In this document: positions 48,238 through 60,767 of the stretch, piece by piece | How the letters are laid out: each line of letters opens with the position of its first letter | Position numbering within the stretch: the stretch's first letter is position 1 | Assembly (NCBI GenBank): GCA_034359265.1 | Contig: CP136890.1 | Span: 46,660,501-46,724,500, forward strand | From: Canna indica | Lineage: Eukaryota; Streptophyta; Magnoliopsida; Zingiberales; Cannaceae | Direction: 5' to 3' | DNA length: 64,000 bases | The notes under the pieces: generated by a model | What the model saw: only the letters and a program-made list of their open reading frames with translations | Database searches by the model: none | What the model was told of the DNA's origin: nothing | Made by a program: the position numbers and the translations under genes

Positions 48238-48399
48238 GTGGGAGAAGTTGTTAATCGAGTTATTTTTGACAGACTAATGCAAAGAATTGCAAGATTTTTC
48301 GAATTAAAACTTGAACGAATCCGACTAATTGAACTACAGGGTATCGACTCGAGACGCCCAGCAATCTGAGTCCCGAGCAACTCCAGAACATTCACTGTG
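48238..48399. other. Chimeric monomer at the domain 1/domain 2 border
   Basis: Starts GGTGGG, the mark of C1, and follows an A monomer as C1 does in the 1247-bp HOR. From about 48303 it reads CGAATTAAAAC, then ACTACAGGG, CTCGAGACGCCC and CCCGAGCAAC, which is D1. The crossover must lie in the shared head between about 48243 and 48302. It is the first D-type sequence in the window. Confidence 0.85.
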
Positions 48400-51300
48400 A
48401 TGGGAGAAGTTCTTAATCGAGTTATTTTTGACAGACTAATGCAAAGAATTGCAAGATTTTTCGAATAGAATCTTGAACGAAGCCGACTAATTGAACTTCG
48501 GGGTATCGGCTTGAAACGCCAAGCAATCTGAGTCCCGAGCGACTCCAGAACATTCACTGTGATGGGAGAAGTTGTTAATCGAGTTATTTTTGACAGACTA
48601 ATGCAAAGAATTGCAAGATTTTTTGAATAGAATCTTGAACTTTCGGGTATCGACTCGAAACGACCAGAAATCTGAGTCCCGGGCTACTCCAGATCATTCA
48701 CTGTGATGGGAGAAGTTGTTAATCGAGTTATTTTTGACCGACTAATGCAAAGAATTACACGCTTTTTCGAACAGAATGCTGAAAGAAGCCTACTGATTGA
48801 ATTTTCGGGTATCGACTCGAAAATACCAGAAATCTGAGTCCCGGGCGACTCCAGATCATTCACTGTTATGGGAGAAGTTGTTAATCGAGTTATTTTTGAC
48901 CGACTAATGCAAAGAATTACACGCTTTTCGAACAGGATGCTGAACGAAGCCTACTGATTGAACTTTCGGGTATCGACTCGAAACGACCAGAAATGTCCCG
49001 GGTAACTCCAGAACATTCACTGTGATGGGAGAAGTTGTTAATCGAGTTATTTTTGACCGACTAATGCAAAGAATTACACGCTTTTCGAACAGAATGCTGA
49101 ACGAAGCCTACTGATTGAACTTTCGGGTATCGACTCGAAACGACCAGAAATCTGAGTCCCGGGCGACTCCAGATCATTCACTGTGACGGGAGAAGTTGTT
49201 AATCGAGTTATTTTTGACAGACTAATGCAAAGAATTGCAAGATTTTTCGAATTAAATCTTGAACGAATCCGACTAATTGAACTACGGGGTATCGACTCGA
49301 GACGCCCAGCAATCTGAGTCCCGAGCAACTCCAGAACATTCACTGTGATGGGAGAAGTTCTTAATCGAGTTATTTTTGACAGACTAATGCAAAGAATTGC
49401 AAGATTTTTCGAATAGAATCTTGAACGAAGCCGACTGATTGAACTTTGGGGTATCGGCTCGAATCGCCCAGCAATCTGAGTCCCGAGCGACTCCAGAACA
49501 TTTACTGTGATGGGAGAAGTTGTTAATCGAGTTATTTTTGACAGACTAATGCGAAGAATTGCAAGATTTTTCGAATAGAATCCTGAACGAAGCCGACTAA
49601 TTGAACTTCGGGGTATCGGCTTGAAACGCCCAGCAATCTGAGTCCCGAGCGACTCCAGAACATTCACTGTGATGGGAGAAGTTCTTAATCGAGTTATTTT
49701 TGACAGACTAATGCAAAGAATTGCAAGATTTTTCGAATAGAATCTTGAACGAAGCCGACTAATTGAACTTCGGGGTATCGGCTTGAAACGCCAAGCAATC
49801 TGAGTCCCGAGCGACTCCAGAACATTCACTGTGATGGGAGAAGTTGTTAATCGAGTTATTTTTGACAGACTAATGCAAAGAATTGCAAGATTTTTCGAAT
49901 AGAATCTTGAACTTTCGGGTATCGACTCGAAACGACAAGAAATCTGAGTCCCGGGCTACTCCAGATCATTCACTGTGATGGGAGAAGTTGTTAATCGAGT
50001 TATTTTTGACCGACTAATGCAAAGAATTACACGCTTTTTCGAACAGAATGCTGAAAGAAGCCTACTGATTGAATTTTCGGGTATCGACTCGAAAATACCA
50101 GAAATCTGAGTCCCGGGCGACTCCAGATCATTCACTGTTATGGGAGAAGTTGTTAATCGAGTTATTTTTGACCGACTAATGCAAAGAATTACACGCTTTT
50201 CGAACAGGATGCTGAACGAAGCCTACTGATTGAACTTTCGGGTATCGACTCGAAACGACCAGAAATGTCCCGGGCGACTCCAGAACATTCACTGTGATGG
50301 GAGAAGTTGTTAATCGAGTTATTTTTGACCGACTAATGCAAAGAATTACACGCTTTTCGAACAGAATGCTGAACGAAGTCTACTGATTGAACTTTCGGGT
50401 ATCGACTCGAAACGACCAGAAATCTGAGTCCCGGGCGACACCAGATCATTCACTGTGATGGGAGAAGTTGTTAATCGAGTTATTTTTGACAGACTAATGC
50501 AAAGAATTGCAAGATTTTTCGAATTAAATCTTGAACGAATCCGACTAATTGAACTACGGGGTATCGGCTCGAGACGCCCAGCAATCTGAGTCCCGAGCAA
50601 CTCCAGAACATTCACTGTGATGGGAGAAGTTCTTAATCGAGTTATTTTTGACAGAATAATGCAAAGAATTGCAAGATTTTTCGAATAGAATCTTGAACGA
50701 AGCCGACTGATTGAACTTTGGGGTATCGACTCGAATCGCCCAGCAATCTGAGTCCCGAGCGACTCCAGAATATTTACTGTGATGGGAGAAGTTGTTAATC
50801 GAGTTATTTTTGACAGACTAATGCGAAGAATTGCAAGATTTTTCGAATAGAATCTTGAACGAATCCGACTGATTGAACTTCGGGGTATCGGCTCGAGACG
50901 CCCAGCAATCTGAGTCCCGAGCGACTCCAGAACATTCACTGTGATGGGAGAAGTTCTTAATCGAGTTATTTTTGATAGACTAATGCAAAGAATTGCAAGA
51001 TTTTTCGAATAGAATCTTGAACGAAGCCGACTAATTGAACTTCGGGTTATCGGCTCGAAACGCCCAGCAATCTGAGTCCCGAGCGACTCCAGAACATTCA
51101 CTGTGATGGGAGAAGTTGTTAATCGAGTTATTTTTGACAGAATAATGCAAAGAATTGCAAGATTTTTCGAATAGAATCTTGAACTTTCGGGTATCGACTC
51201 GAAACGACCAGAAATCAGAGTCCCGGACGACTCCAGATCATTCACTGTGATGGGAGAAGTTGTTAATCGAGTTATTTTTGACCGACTAATGCAAAGAATT

Positions 51301-51567
51301 ACACGCTTTTCGAACAGGATGCTGAACGAAGCCTACTGATTGAACTTTCGGGTATCGACTCGAAACGACCAGAAATGTCCCGGGCGACTCCAGAACATTC
51401 ACTGTGATGGGAGAAGTTGTTAATCGAGTTATTTTTGACCGACAAATGCAAAGAATTACACTCTTTTCGAACAGAATGCTGAACGAAGCCTACTGATTGA
51501 ACTTTCGGGTATCGACTCGAAACGACCAGAAATCTGAGTCCCGGGCGACACCAGATCATTCACTGTG
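48400..51567. repeat. Domain 2 tandem duplication, copy 1 (3168 bp, 20 monomers)
   Basis: Order D2-C-A1-B-A | D1-D3-D4-D2-C-A1-B-A | D1-D3-D5-D6-C-B-A. Private markers are CCCGGGTAACTCC (about 48999), GTGACGGG (about 49184), GAATCCTGAACG (about 49578) and CGACAAGAAATC (about 49934). All four are repeated 3168 bp downstream. Confidence 0.9.
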
Positions 51568-54500
51568 ATGGGAGAAGTTGTTAATCGAGTTATTTTTGAC
51601 AGACTAATGCAAAGAATTGCAAGATTTTTCGAATAGAATCTTGAACGAAGCCGACTAATTGAACTTCGGGGTATCGGCTTGAAACGCCAAGCAATCTGAG
51701 TCCCGAGCGACTCCAGAACATTCACTGTGATGGGAGAAGTTGTTAATCGAGTTATTTTTGACAGACTAATGCAAAGAATTGCAAGATTTTTTGAATAGAA
51801 TCTTGAACTTTCGGGTATCGACTCGAAACGACCAGAAATCTGAGTCCCGGGCTACTCCAGATCATTCACTGTGATGGGAGAAGTTGTTAATCGAGTTATT
51901 TTTGACCGACTAATGCAAAGAATTACACGCTTTTTCGAACAGAATGCTGAAAGAAGCCTACTGATTGAATTTTCGGGTATCGACTCGAAAATACCAGAAA
52001 TCTGAGTCCCGGGCGACTCCAGATCATTCACTGTTATGGGAGAAGTTGTTAATCGAGTTATTTTTGACCGACTAATGCAAAGAATTACACGCTTTTCGAA
52101 CAGGATGCTGAACGAAGCCTACTGATTGAACTTTCGGGTATCGACTCGAAACGACCAGAAATGTCCCGGGTAACTCCAGAACATTCACTGTGATGGGAGA
52201 AGTTGTTAATCGAGTTATTTTTGACCGACTAATGCAAAGAATTACACGCTTTTCGAACAGAATGCTGAACGAAGCCTACTGATTGAACTTTCGGGTATCG
52301 ACTCGAAACGACCAGAAATCTGAGTCCCGGGCGACTCCAGATCATTCACTGTGACGGGAGAAGTTGTTAATCGAGTTATTTTTGACAGACTAATGCAAAG
52401 AATTGCAAGATTTTTCGAATTAAATCTTGAACGAATCCGACTAATTGAACTACGGGGTATCGACTCGAGACGCCCAGCAATCTGAGTCCCGAGCAACTCC
52501 AGAACATTCACTGTGATGGGAGAAGTTCTTAATCGAGTTATTTTTGACAGACTAATGCAAAGAATTGCAAGATTTTTCGAATAGAATCTTGAACGAAGCC
52601 GACTGATTGAACTTTGGGGTATCGGCTCGAATCGCCCAGCAATCTGAGTCCCGAGCGACTCCAGAACATTTACTGTGATGGGAGAAGTTGTTAATCGAGT
52701 TATTTTTGACAGACTAATGCGAAGAATTGCAAGATTTTTCGAATAGAATCCTGAACGAAGCCGACTAATTGAACTTCGGGGTATCGGCTTGAAACGCCCA
52801 GCAATCTGAGTCCCGAGCGACTCCAGAACATTCACTGTGATGGGAGAAGTTCTTAATCGAGTTATTTTTGACAGACTAATGCAAAGAATTGCAAGATTTT
52901 TCGAATAGAATCTTGAACGAAGCCGACTAATTGAACTTCGGGGTATCGGCTTGAAACGCCAAGCAATCTGAGTCCCGAGCGACTCCAGAACATTCACTGT
53001 GATGGGAGAAGTTGTTAATCGAGTTATTTTTGACAGACTAATGCAAAGAATTGCAAGATTTTTCGAATAGAATCTTGAACTTTCGGGTATCGACTCGAAA
53101 CGACAAGAAATCTGAGTCCCGGGCTACTCCAGATCATTCACTGTGATGGGAGAAGTTGTTAATCGAGTTATTTTTGACCGACTAATGCAAAGAATTACAC
53201 GCTTTTTCGAACAGAATGCTGAAAGAAGCCTACTGATTGAATTTTCGGGTATCGACTCGAAAATACCAGAAATCTGAGTCCCGGGCGACTCCAGATCATT
53301 CACTGTTATGGGAGAAGTTGTTAATCGAGTTATTTTTGACCGACTAATGCAAAGAATTACACGCTTTTCGAACAGGATGCTGAACGAAGCCTACTGATTG
53401 AACTTTCGGGTATCGACTCGAAACGACCAGAAATGTCCTGGGCGACTCCAGAACATTCACTGTGATGGGAGAAGTTGTTAATCGAGTTATTTTTGACCGA
53501 CAAATGCAAAGAATTACACTCTTTTCGAACAGAATGCTGAACGAAGCCTACTGATTGAACTTTCGGGTATCGACTCGAAACGACCAGAAATCTGAGTCCC
53601 GGGCGACACCAGATCATTCACTGTGATGGGAGAAGTTGTTAATCGAGTTATTTTTGACAGACTAATGCAAAGAATTGCAAGATTTTTCGAATTAAATCTT
53701 GAACGAATCCGACTAATTGAACTACGGGGTATCGGCTCGAGACGCCCAGCAATCTGAGTCCCGAGCAACTCCAGAACATTCACTGTGATGGGAGAAGTTC
53801 TTAATCGAGTTATTTTTGACAGACTAATGCAAAGAATTGCAAGATTTTTCGAATAGAATCTTGAACGAAGCCGACTGATTGAACTTTGGGGTATCGACTC
53901 GAATCGCCCAGCAATCTGAGTCCCGAGCGACTCCAGAATATTTACTGTGATGGGAGAAGTTGTTAATCGATTTATTTTTGACAGACTAATGCAAAGAATT
54001 GCAAGATTTTTCGAATAGAATCTTGAACAAATCCGACTGATTGAACTTCGGGGTATCGGCTCGAGACGCCCAGCAATCTGAGTCCCGAGCGACTCCAGAA
54101 CATTCACTGTGATGGGAGAAGTTCTTAATCGAGTTATTTTTGACAGACTAATGCAAAGAATTGCAAGATTTTTCGAATAGAATCTTGAACGAAGCCGACT
54201 AATTGAACTTCGGGTTATCGGCTCGAAACGCCCAGCAATTTGAGTCCCGAGCGACTCCAGAACATTCATTGTGATGGGAGAAGTTGTTAATCGAGTTATT
54301 TTTGACAGAATAATGCAAAGAATTGCAAGATTTTTCGAATAGAATCTTGAACTTTCGGGTATCGACTCGAAACGACCAGAAATCAGAGTCCCGGACGACT
54401 CCAGATCATTCACTGTGATGGGAGAAGTTGTTAATCGAGTTATTTTTGACCGACTAATGCAAAGAATTACACGCTTTTCGAACAGGATGCTGAACGAAGC

Positions 54501-54735
54501 CTACTGATTGAACTTTCGGGTATCGACTCGAAACGACCAGAAATGTCCCGGGCGACTCCAGAACATTCACTGTGATGGGAGAAGTTGTTAATCGAGTTAT
54601 TTTTGACCGACTAATGCAAAGAATTACACGCTTTTCGAACAGAATGCTGAACGAAGTCTACTGATTGAACTTTCGGGTATCGACTCGAAACGACCAGAAA
54701 TCTGAGTCCCGGGCGACACCAGATCATTCACTGTG
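51568..54735. repeat. Domain 2 tandem duplication, copy 2 (3168 bp, 20 monomers)
   Basis: Matches 48400-51567 in monomer order and private markers. Copy-specific differences include TGTCCTGGG (about 53435) and GACAAATGC with CTCTTTTCG in the A monomer at 53465. In copy 1 those last changes sit in the A at 51407, not in its direct counterpart at 50297, which points to conversion between copies. Confidence 0.9.
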
Positions 54736-56480
54736 TTGGGAGAAGTTGTTAATCGAGTTATTTTTGACAGACTAATGCAAAGAATTGCAAGATTTTTCGA
54801 ATTAAATCTTGAACGAATCCGACTAATTGAACTACGGGGTATCGGCTCGAGACGCCCAGCAATCTGAGTCCCGAGCAACTCCAGAACATTCACTGTGATG
54901 GGAGATGTTCTTAATCGAGTTATTTTTGACAGACTAATGCAAAGAATTGCAAGATTTTTCGAATAGAATCTTGAACGAAGCCGACTGATTAAACTTTGGG
55001 GTATCGGCTCGAATCGCCCAGCAATCTGAGTCCCGAGCGACTCCAGAACATTTACTGTGATGGGAGAAGTTGTTAATCGAGTTATTTTTGACAGACTAAT
55101 GCGAAGAATTGCAAGATTTTTCGAATAGAATCTTGAACGAATCCGACTGATTGAACTTCGGGGTATCGGCTCGAGACGCCCAGCAATCTGAGTCCCGAGC
55201 GACTCCAGAACATTCACTGTGATGGGAGAAGTTCTTAATCGAGTTATTTTTGACAGACTAATGCAAAGAATTGCAAGATTTTTCGAATAGAATCTTGAAC
55301 GAAGCCGACTAATTGAACTTCGGGGTATCGGCTCGAAACGCCCAGCAATCTGAGTCCCGAGCGACTCCAGAACATTCACTGTGATGGGAGAAGTTGTTAA
55401 TCGAGTTATTTTTGACAGACTAATGCAAAGAATTGCAAGATTTTTCGAATAGAATCTTGAACTTTCGGGTATCGACTCGAAACGACCAAAAATCAGAGTC
55501 CCGGGCGACTCCAGATCATTCACTGTGATGGGAGAAGTTGTTAACCGAGTTATTTTTGACCGACTAATGCAAAGAATTACACGCTTTTCGAACAGAATGC
55601 TGAACGAAGCCTACTGATTGAACTTTCGGGTATCGACTCGAAACGACCAGAAATCTAAGTCCCGGGCGACTCCAAAACATTCACTGTGATGGGAGAAGTT
55701 GTTAATCGAGTTATTTTTGACAGACTAATGCAAAGAATTGCAAGATTTTTCGAATTAAATCTTGAACGAATCCGACTAATTGAACTACGGGGTATCGGCT
55801 CGAGACGCCCAGCAATCTGAGTCCCGAGCAACTCCAGAACATTCACTGTGATGGGAGAAGTTCTTAATCGAGTTATTTTTGACAGAATAATGCAAAGAAT
55901 TGCAAGATTTTTCGAATAGAATCTTGAACGAAGCCGACTGATTGAACTTTGGGGTATCGACTCGAATCGCCCAGCAATCTGAGTCCCGAGCGACTCCAGA
56001 ATATTTACTGTGATGGGAGAAGTTGTTAATCGAGTTATTTTTGACAGACTAATGCGAAGAATTGCAAGATTTTTCGAATAGAATCTTGAACGAATCCGAC
56101 TGATTGAACTTCGGGGTATCGGCTCGAGACGCCCAGCAATCTGAGTCCCGAGCGACTCCAGAACATTCACTGTGATGGGAGAAGTTCTTAATCGAGTTAT
56201 TTTTGATAGACTAATGCAAAGAATTGCAAGATTTTTCGAATAGAATCTTGAACGAAGCCGACTAATTGAACTTCGGGTTATCGGCTCGAAACGCCCAGCA
56301 ATCTGAGTCCCGAGCGACTCCAGAACATTCACTGTGATGGGAGAAGTTGTTAATCGAGTTATTTTTGACAGAATAATGCAAAGAATTGCAAGATTTTTCG
56401 AATAGAATCTTGAACTTTCGGGTATCGACTCGAAACGACCAGAAATCAGAGTCCCGGACGACTCCAGATCATTCACTGTG
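54736..56480. repeat. D1-D3-D5-D6-C-A then D1-D3-D5-D6-C (1745 bp)
   Basis: A six-monomer unit of 953 bp starts at 54736 and lacks the B monomer of the 1110-bp HOR. Its A monomer (55528) has GTTAACCGAG and CTCCAAAACATTC. From 55689 the next D block carries GACAGAATAATG and TTTGATAGAC. Both also mark the D block at 50458 (offset 5231 bp), so this block is a further dispersed copy. Confidence 0.87.
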
Positions 56481-56798
56481 ATGGGAGAAGTTGTTAATCG
56501 AGTTATTTTTGACCGACTAATGCAAAGAATTACACGCTTTTCGAACAGGATGCTGAACGAAGCCTACTGATTGAACTTTCGGGTATCGACTCGAAACGAC
56601 CAGAAATGTCCCGGGCGACTCCAGAACATTCACTGTGATGGGAGAAGTTGTTAATCGAGTTATTTTTGACCGACAAATGCAAAGAATTACACTCTTTTCG
56701 AACAGAATGCTGAACGAAGCCTACTGATTGAACTTTCGGGTATCGACTCGAAACGACCAGAAAACTGAGTCCCGGGCGACACCAGATCATTCACTGTG

Positions 56799-57446
56799 AT
56801 GGGAGAAGTTGTTAATCGAGTTATTTTTGACAGACTAATGCAAAGAATTGCAAGATTTTTCGAATTAAATCTTGAACGAATCCGACTAATTGAACTACGG
56901 GGTATCGGCTCGAGACGCCCAGCAATCTGAGTCCCGAGCAACTCCAGAACATTCACTGTGATGGGAGAAGTTCTTAATCGAGTTATTTTTGACAGACTAA
57001 TGCAAAGAATTGCAAGATTTTTCGAATAGAATCTTGAACGAAGCCGACTGATTGAACTTTGGGGTATCGACTCGAATCGCCCAGCAATCTGAGTCCCGAG
57101 CGACTCCAGAATATTTACTGTGATGGGAGAAGTTGTTAATCGATTTATTTTTGACAGACTAATGCGAAGAATTGCAAGATTTTTCGAATAGAATCTTGAA
57201 CGAATCCGACTGATTGAACTTCGGGGTATCGGCTCGAGACGCCCAGCAATCTGAGTCCCGAGCGACTCCAGAACATTCACTGTGATGGGAGAAGTTCTTA
57301 ATCGAGTTATTTTTGACAGACTAATGCAAAGAATTGCAAGATTTTTCGAATAGAATCTTGAACGAAGCCGACTAATTGAACTTCGGGTTATCGGCTCGAA
57401 ACGCCCAGCAATTTGAGTCCCGAGCGACTCCAGAACATTCATTGTG
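56799..57446. repeat. Representative D block D1-D3-D5-D6 (4 x 162 bp)
   Basis: Four 162-bp monomers starting at 56799, 56961, 57123 and 57285. D1 has CGAATTAAATC, ACTACGGGGTATC and CCCGAGCAAC. D3 has GTTCTTAATCG, ACTTTGGGGTATC and CTCGAATCGCCC. D5 usually has AATGCGAAGAATT, GAATCCGACTGATTG and CTCGAGACGCCC. D6 has GTTCTTAATCG, GAAGCCGACTAATTG and CTCGAAACGCCC. All keep the 18-bp segment that C lacks. This tetramer is the core of every domain 2 HOR. Confidence 0.9.
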
Positions 57447-58467
57447 ATGGGAGAAGTTGTTAATCGAGTTATTTTTGACAGAATAATGCAAAGAATTGCA
57501 AGATTTTTCGAATAGAATCTTGAACTTTCGGGTATCGACTCGAAACGACCAGAAATCAGAGTCCCGGACGACTCCAGATCATTCACTGTGATGGGAGAAG
57601 TTGTTAATCGAGTTATTTTTGACCGACTAATGCAAAGAATTACACGCTTTTCGAACAGGATGCTGAACGAAGCCTACTGATTGAACTTTCGGGTATCGAC
57701 TCGAAACGACCAGAAATGTCCCGGGCGACTCCAGAACATTCACTGTGATGGGAGAAGTTGTTAATCGAGTTATTTTTGACCGACTAATGCAAAGAATTAC
57801 ACGCTTTTCGAACAGAATGCTGAACGAAGTCTACTGATTGAACTTTCGGGTATCGACTCGAAACGACCAGAAATCTGAGTCCCGGGCGACACCAGATCAT
57901 TCACTGTGATGGGAGAAGTTGTTAATCGAGTTATTTTTGACAGACTAATGCAAAGAATTGCAAGATTTTTCGAATTAAATCTTGAACGAATCCGACTAAT
58001 TGAACTACGGGGTATCGGCTCGAGACGCCCAGCAATCTGAGTCCCGAGCAACTCCAGAACATTCACTGTGATGGGAGATGTTCTTAATCGAGTTATTTTT
58101 GACAGACTAATGCAAAGAATTGCAAGATTTTTCGAATAGAATCTTGAACGAAGCCGACTGATTAAACTTTGGGGTATCGGCTCGAATCGCCCAGCAATCT
58201 GAGTCCCGAGCGACTCCAGAACATTTACTGTGATGGGAGAAGTTGTTAATCGAGTTATTTTTGACAGACTAATGCGAAGAATTGCAAGATTTTTCGAATA
58301 GAATCTTGAACGAATCCGACTGATTGAACTTCGGGGTATCGGCTCGAGACGCCCAGCAATCTGAGTCCCGAGCGACTCCAGAACATTCACTGTGATGGGA
58401 GAAGTTCTTAATCGAGTTATTTTTGACAGACTAATGCAAAGAATTGCAAGATTTTTCGAATAGAATC

Positions 58468-58491
58468 TTGAACGAAGCCGACTAATTGAAC
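58468..58491. other. TTGAAC direct repeats flanking the 18-bp indel (example in a D monomer)
   Basis: TTGAAC at 58468-58473 and again at 58486-58491, exactly 18 bp apart. C monomers have a single TTGAAC here and are 144 bp, exactly 162 minus 18. A monomers keep both as TGAAC repeats, also 18 bp apart. The C class is therefore explained by loss of one repeat plus the intervening bases, through slippage or recombination between short direct repeats. Confidence 0.85.
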
Positions 58492-58861
58492 TTCGGGGTA
58501 TCGGCTCGAAACGCCCAGCAATCTGAGTCCCGAGCGACTCCAGAACATTCACTGTGATGGGAGAAGTTGTTAATCGAGTTATTTTTGACAGACTAATGCA
58601 AAGAATTGCAAGATTTTTCGAATAGAATCTTGAACTTTCGGGTATCGACTCGAAACGACCAAAAATCAGAGTCCCGGGCGACTCCAGATCATTCACTGTG
58701 ATGGGAGAAGTTGTTAACCGAGTTATTTTTGACCGACTAATGCAAAGAATTACACGCTTTTCGTACAGAATGCTGAACGAAGCCTACTGATTGAACTTTC
58801 GGGTATCGACTCGAAACGACCAGAAATCTAAGTCCCGGGCGACTCCAAAACATTCACTGTG

Positions 58862-60767
58862 ATGGGAGAAGTTGTTAATCGAGTTATTTTTGACCGACTA
58901 ATGCAAAGAATTACACGCTTTTCGAACAGAATGCTGAACGAAGCCTACTTATTGAACGTTCGGGAATCGACTCGAAACGACCAGAAATCTGGGTCCCGGG
59001 CGACTCCAGATCATTCACTGTGATGGGAGAAGTTGTTAATCGAGTATTTTTTGATAGACTAATGCAAAGAATTGCAAGATTTTTCGAATAGAATCTTGAA
59101 CGAATCCGACTGATTGAACTTCGGGGTATCGGTTCGAGACGCCCAACAATCTGAGTCCCGAGCGACTCCAGAACATTCACTGTGATGGGAGAAGTTCTTA
59201 ATCGAGTTATTTTTGACAAACTAATGCAAAGAATTGCAAGATTTTTCGAATAGAATCTTGAACGAAGCCGACTGATTGAACTTCGGGGTATCGGCTCGAG
59301 ACGCCCAACAATCTGAGTCCCGAGCGACTCCAGAACATTCACTGTGATGGGAGAAGTTGTTAATCGAGTTATTTTTGACCGACTAATGCAAAGAATTACA
59401 CGCTTTTCGAACAGAATGCTGAAAGAAGCCTACTTATTGAACGTTCGGGAATCGACTCGAAACGACCAGAAATCTGGGTCCCGGGCGACTCCAGATCATT
59501 CACTGTGATGGGAGAAGTTGTTAATCGAGTTTTTTTTGATAGACTAATGCAAAGAATTGCAAGATTTTTCGAATAGAATCTTGAACGAATCCGACTGATT
59601 GAACTTCGGGGTATCGGCTCGAGACGCCCAACAATCTGAGTCCCGAGCGACTCCAGAACATTCACTGTGATGGGAGAACTTGTTAATCGAGTTATTTTTG
59701 ACAGACTAATGCAAAGAATTGCAAGATTTTTCGAATAGAATCTTGAACTTTCGGGTATCGACTCGAAACGACCAGAAATCTGAGTCCCGGGCGACACCAG
59801 ATCATTCACTGTGATGGGAGAAGTTGTTAATCGAGTTATTTTTGACAGACTAATGCAAAGAATTGCAAGATTTTTCGAATTAAATCTTGAACGAATCCGA
59901 CTAATTGAACTACGGGGTATCGGCTCGAGACGCCCAGCAATCTGAGTCCTGAGCAACTCCAGAACATTCACTGTGATGGGAGAAGTTCTTAATCGAGTTA
60001 TTTTTGTGAGACTAATGCAAAGAATTGCAAGATTTTTCGAATAGAATCTTGAACGAAGCCGACTGATTGAACTTTGGGGTATCGGCTCGAATCGCCCAGC
60101 AATCTGAGTCCCGAGCGACTCCAGAACATTTACTGTGATGGGAGAAGTTGTTAATCGAGTTATTTTTGACAGACTAATGCGAAGAATTGCAAGATTTTTC
60201 GAATAGAATCTTGAACGAATCCGACTGATTGAACTTCGGGGTATCGGCTCGAGACGCCCAGCAATCTGAGTCCCGAGCGACTCCAGAACATTCACTGTGA
60301 TGGGAGAAGTTCTTAATCGAGTTATTTTTGACAGACTAATGCAAAGAATTGCAAGATTTTTCGAATAGAATCTTGAACGAAGCCGACTAATTGAACTTCG
60401 GGGTATCGGCTCGAAACGCCCAGCAATCTGAGTCCCGAGCGACTCCAGAACATTCACTGTGATGGGAGAAGTTGTTAATCGAGTTATTTTTGACAGACTA
60501 ATGCAAAGAATTGCAAGATTTTTCGAATAGAATCTTGAACTTTCGGGTATCGACTCGAAACGACCAGAAATCAGAGTCCCGGGCGACTCCAGATCATTCA
60601 CTGTGATGGGAGAAGTTGTTAATCGAGTTATTTTTGACCGACTAATGCAAAGAATTACACGCTTTTTCGAACAGAATGCTGAACGAAGCCTATTGATTGA
60701 ACTTTCGGGTATCGACTCGAAACGACCAGAAATCTAAGTCCCGGGCGACTCCAGAACATTCATTGTG
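58862..60767. repeat. Twelve-monomer 1906-bp HOR, copy 1
   Basis: Order A7-D7-D8-A7-D7-C-D1-D3-D5-D6-C-A1-like, with lengths summing to 1906. It inserts a five-monomer A7/D7/D8 module before the older D1-D3-D5-D6-C core. The D3 copy reads TTTTTGTGAGAC near 60006. The last monomer (60606) is 162 bp with five T and CCTATTGATTG. Confidence 0.88.

Larger units (their letters stand above)
56481..58861. repeat. Dispersed copy of 53308-55688 (2381 bp, offset 3173)
   Basis: Order B-A-D1-D3-D5-D6-C-B-A-D1-D3-D5-D6-C-A. Markers shared with 53308-55688 are CGATTTATTTTTG (about 53968 and 57141), CATTCATTGTGATG, GAGATGTTCTT (about 54903 and 58076), GTTAACCGAG and CTCCAAAACATTC. The two segments are separated by the unit at 55689-56480, so the duplicated block appears to have been larger (3173 bp). 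Confidence 0.88.
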
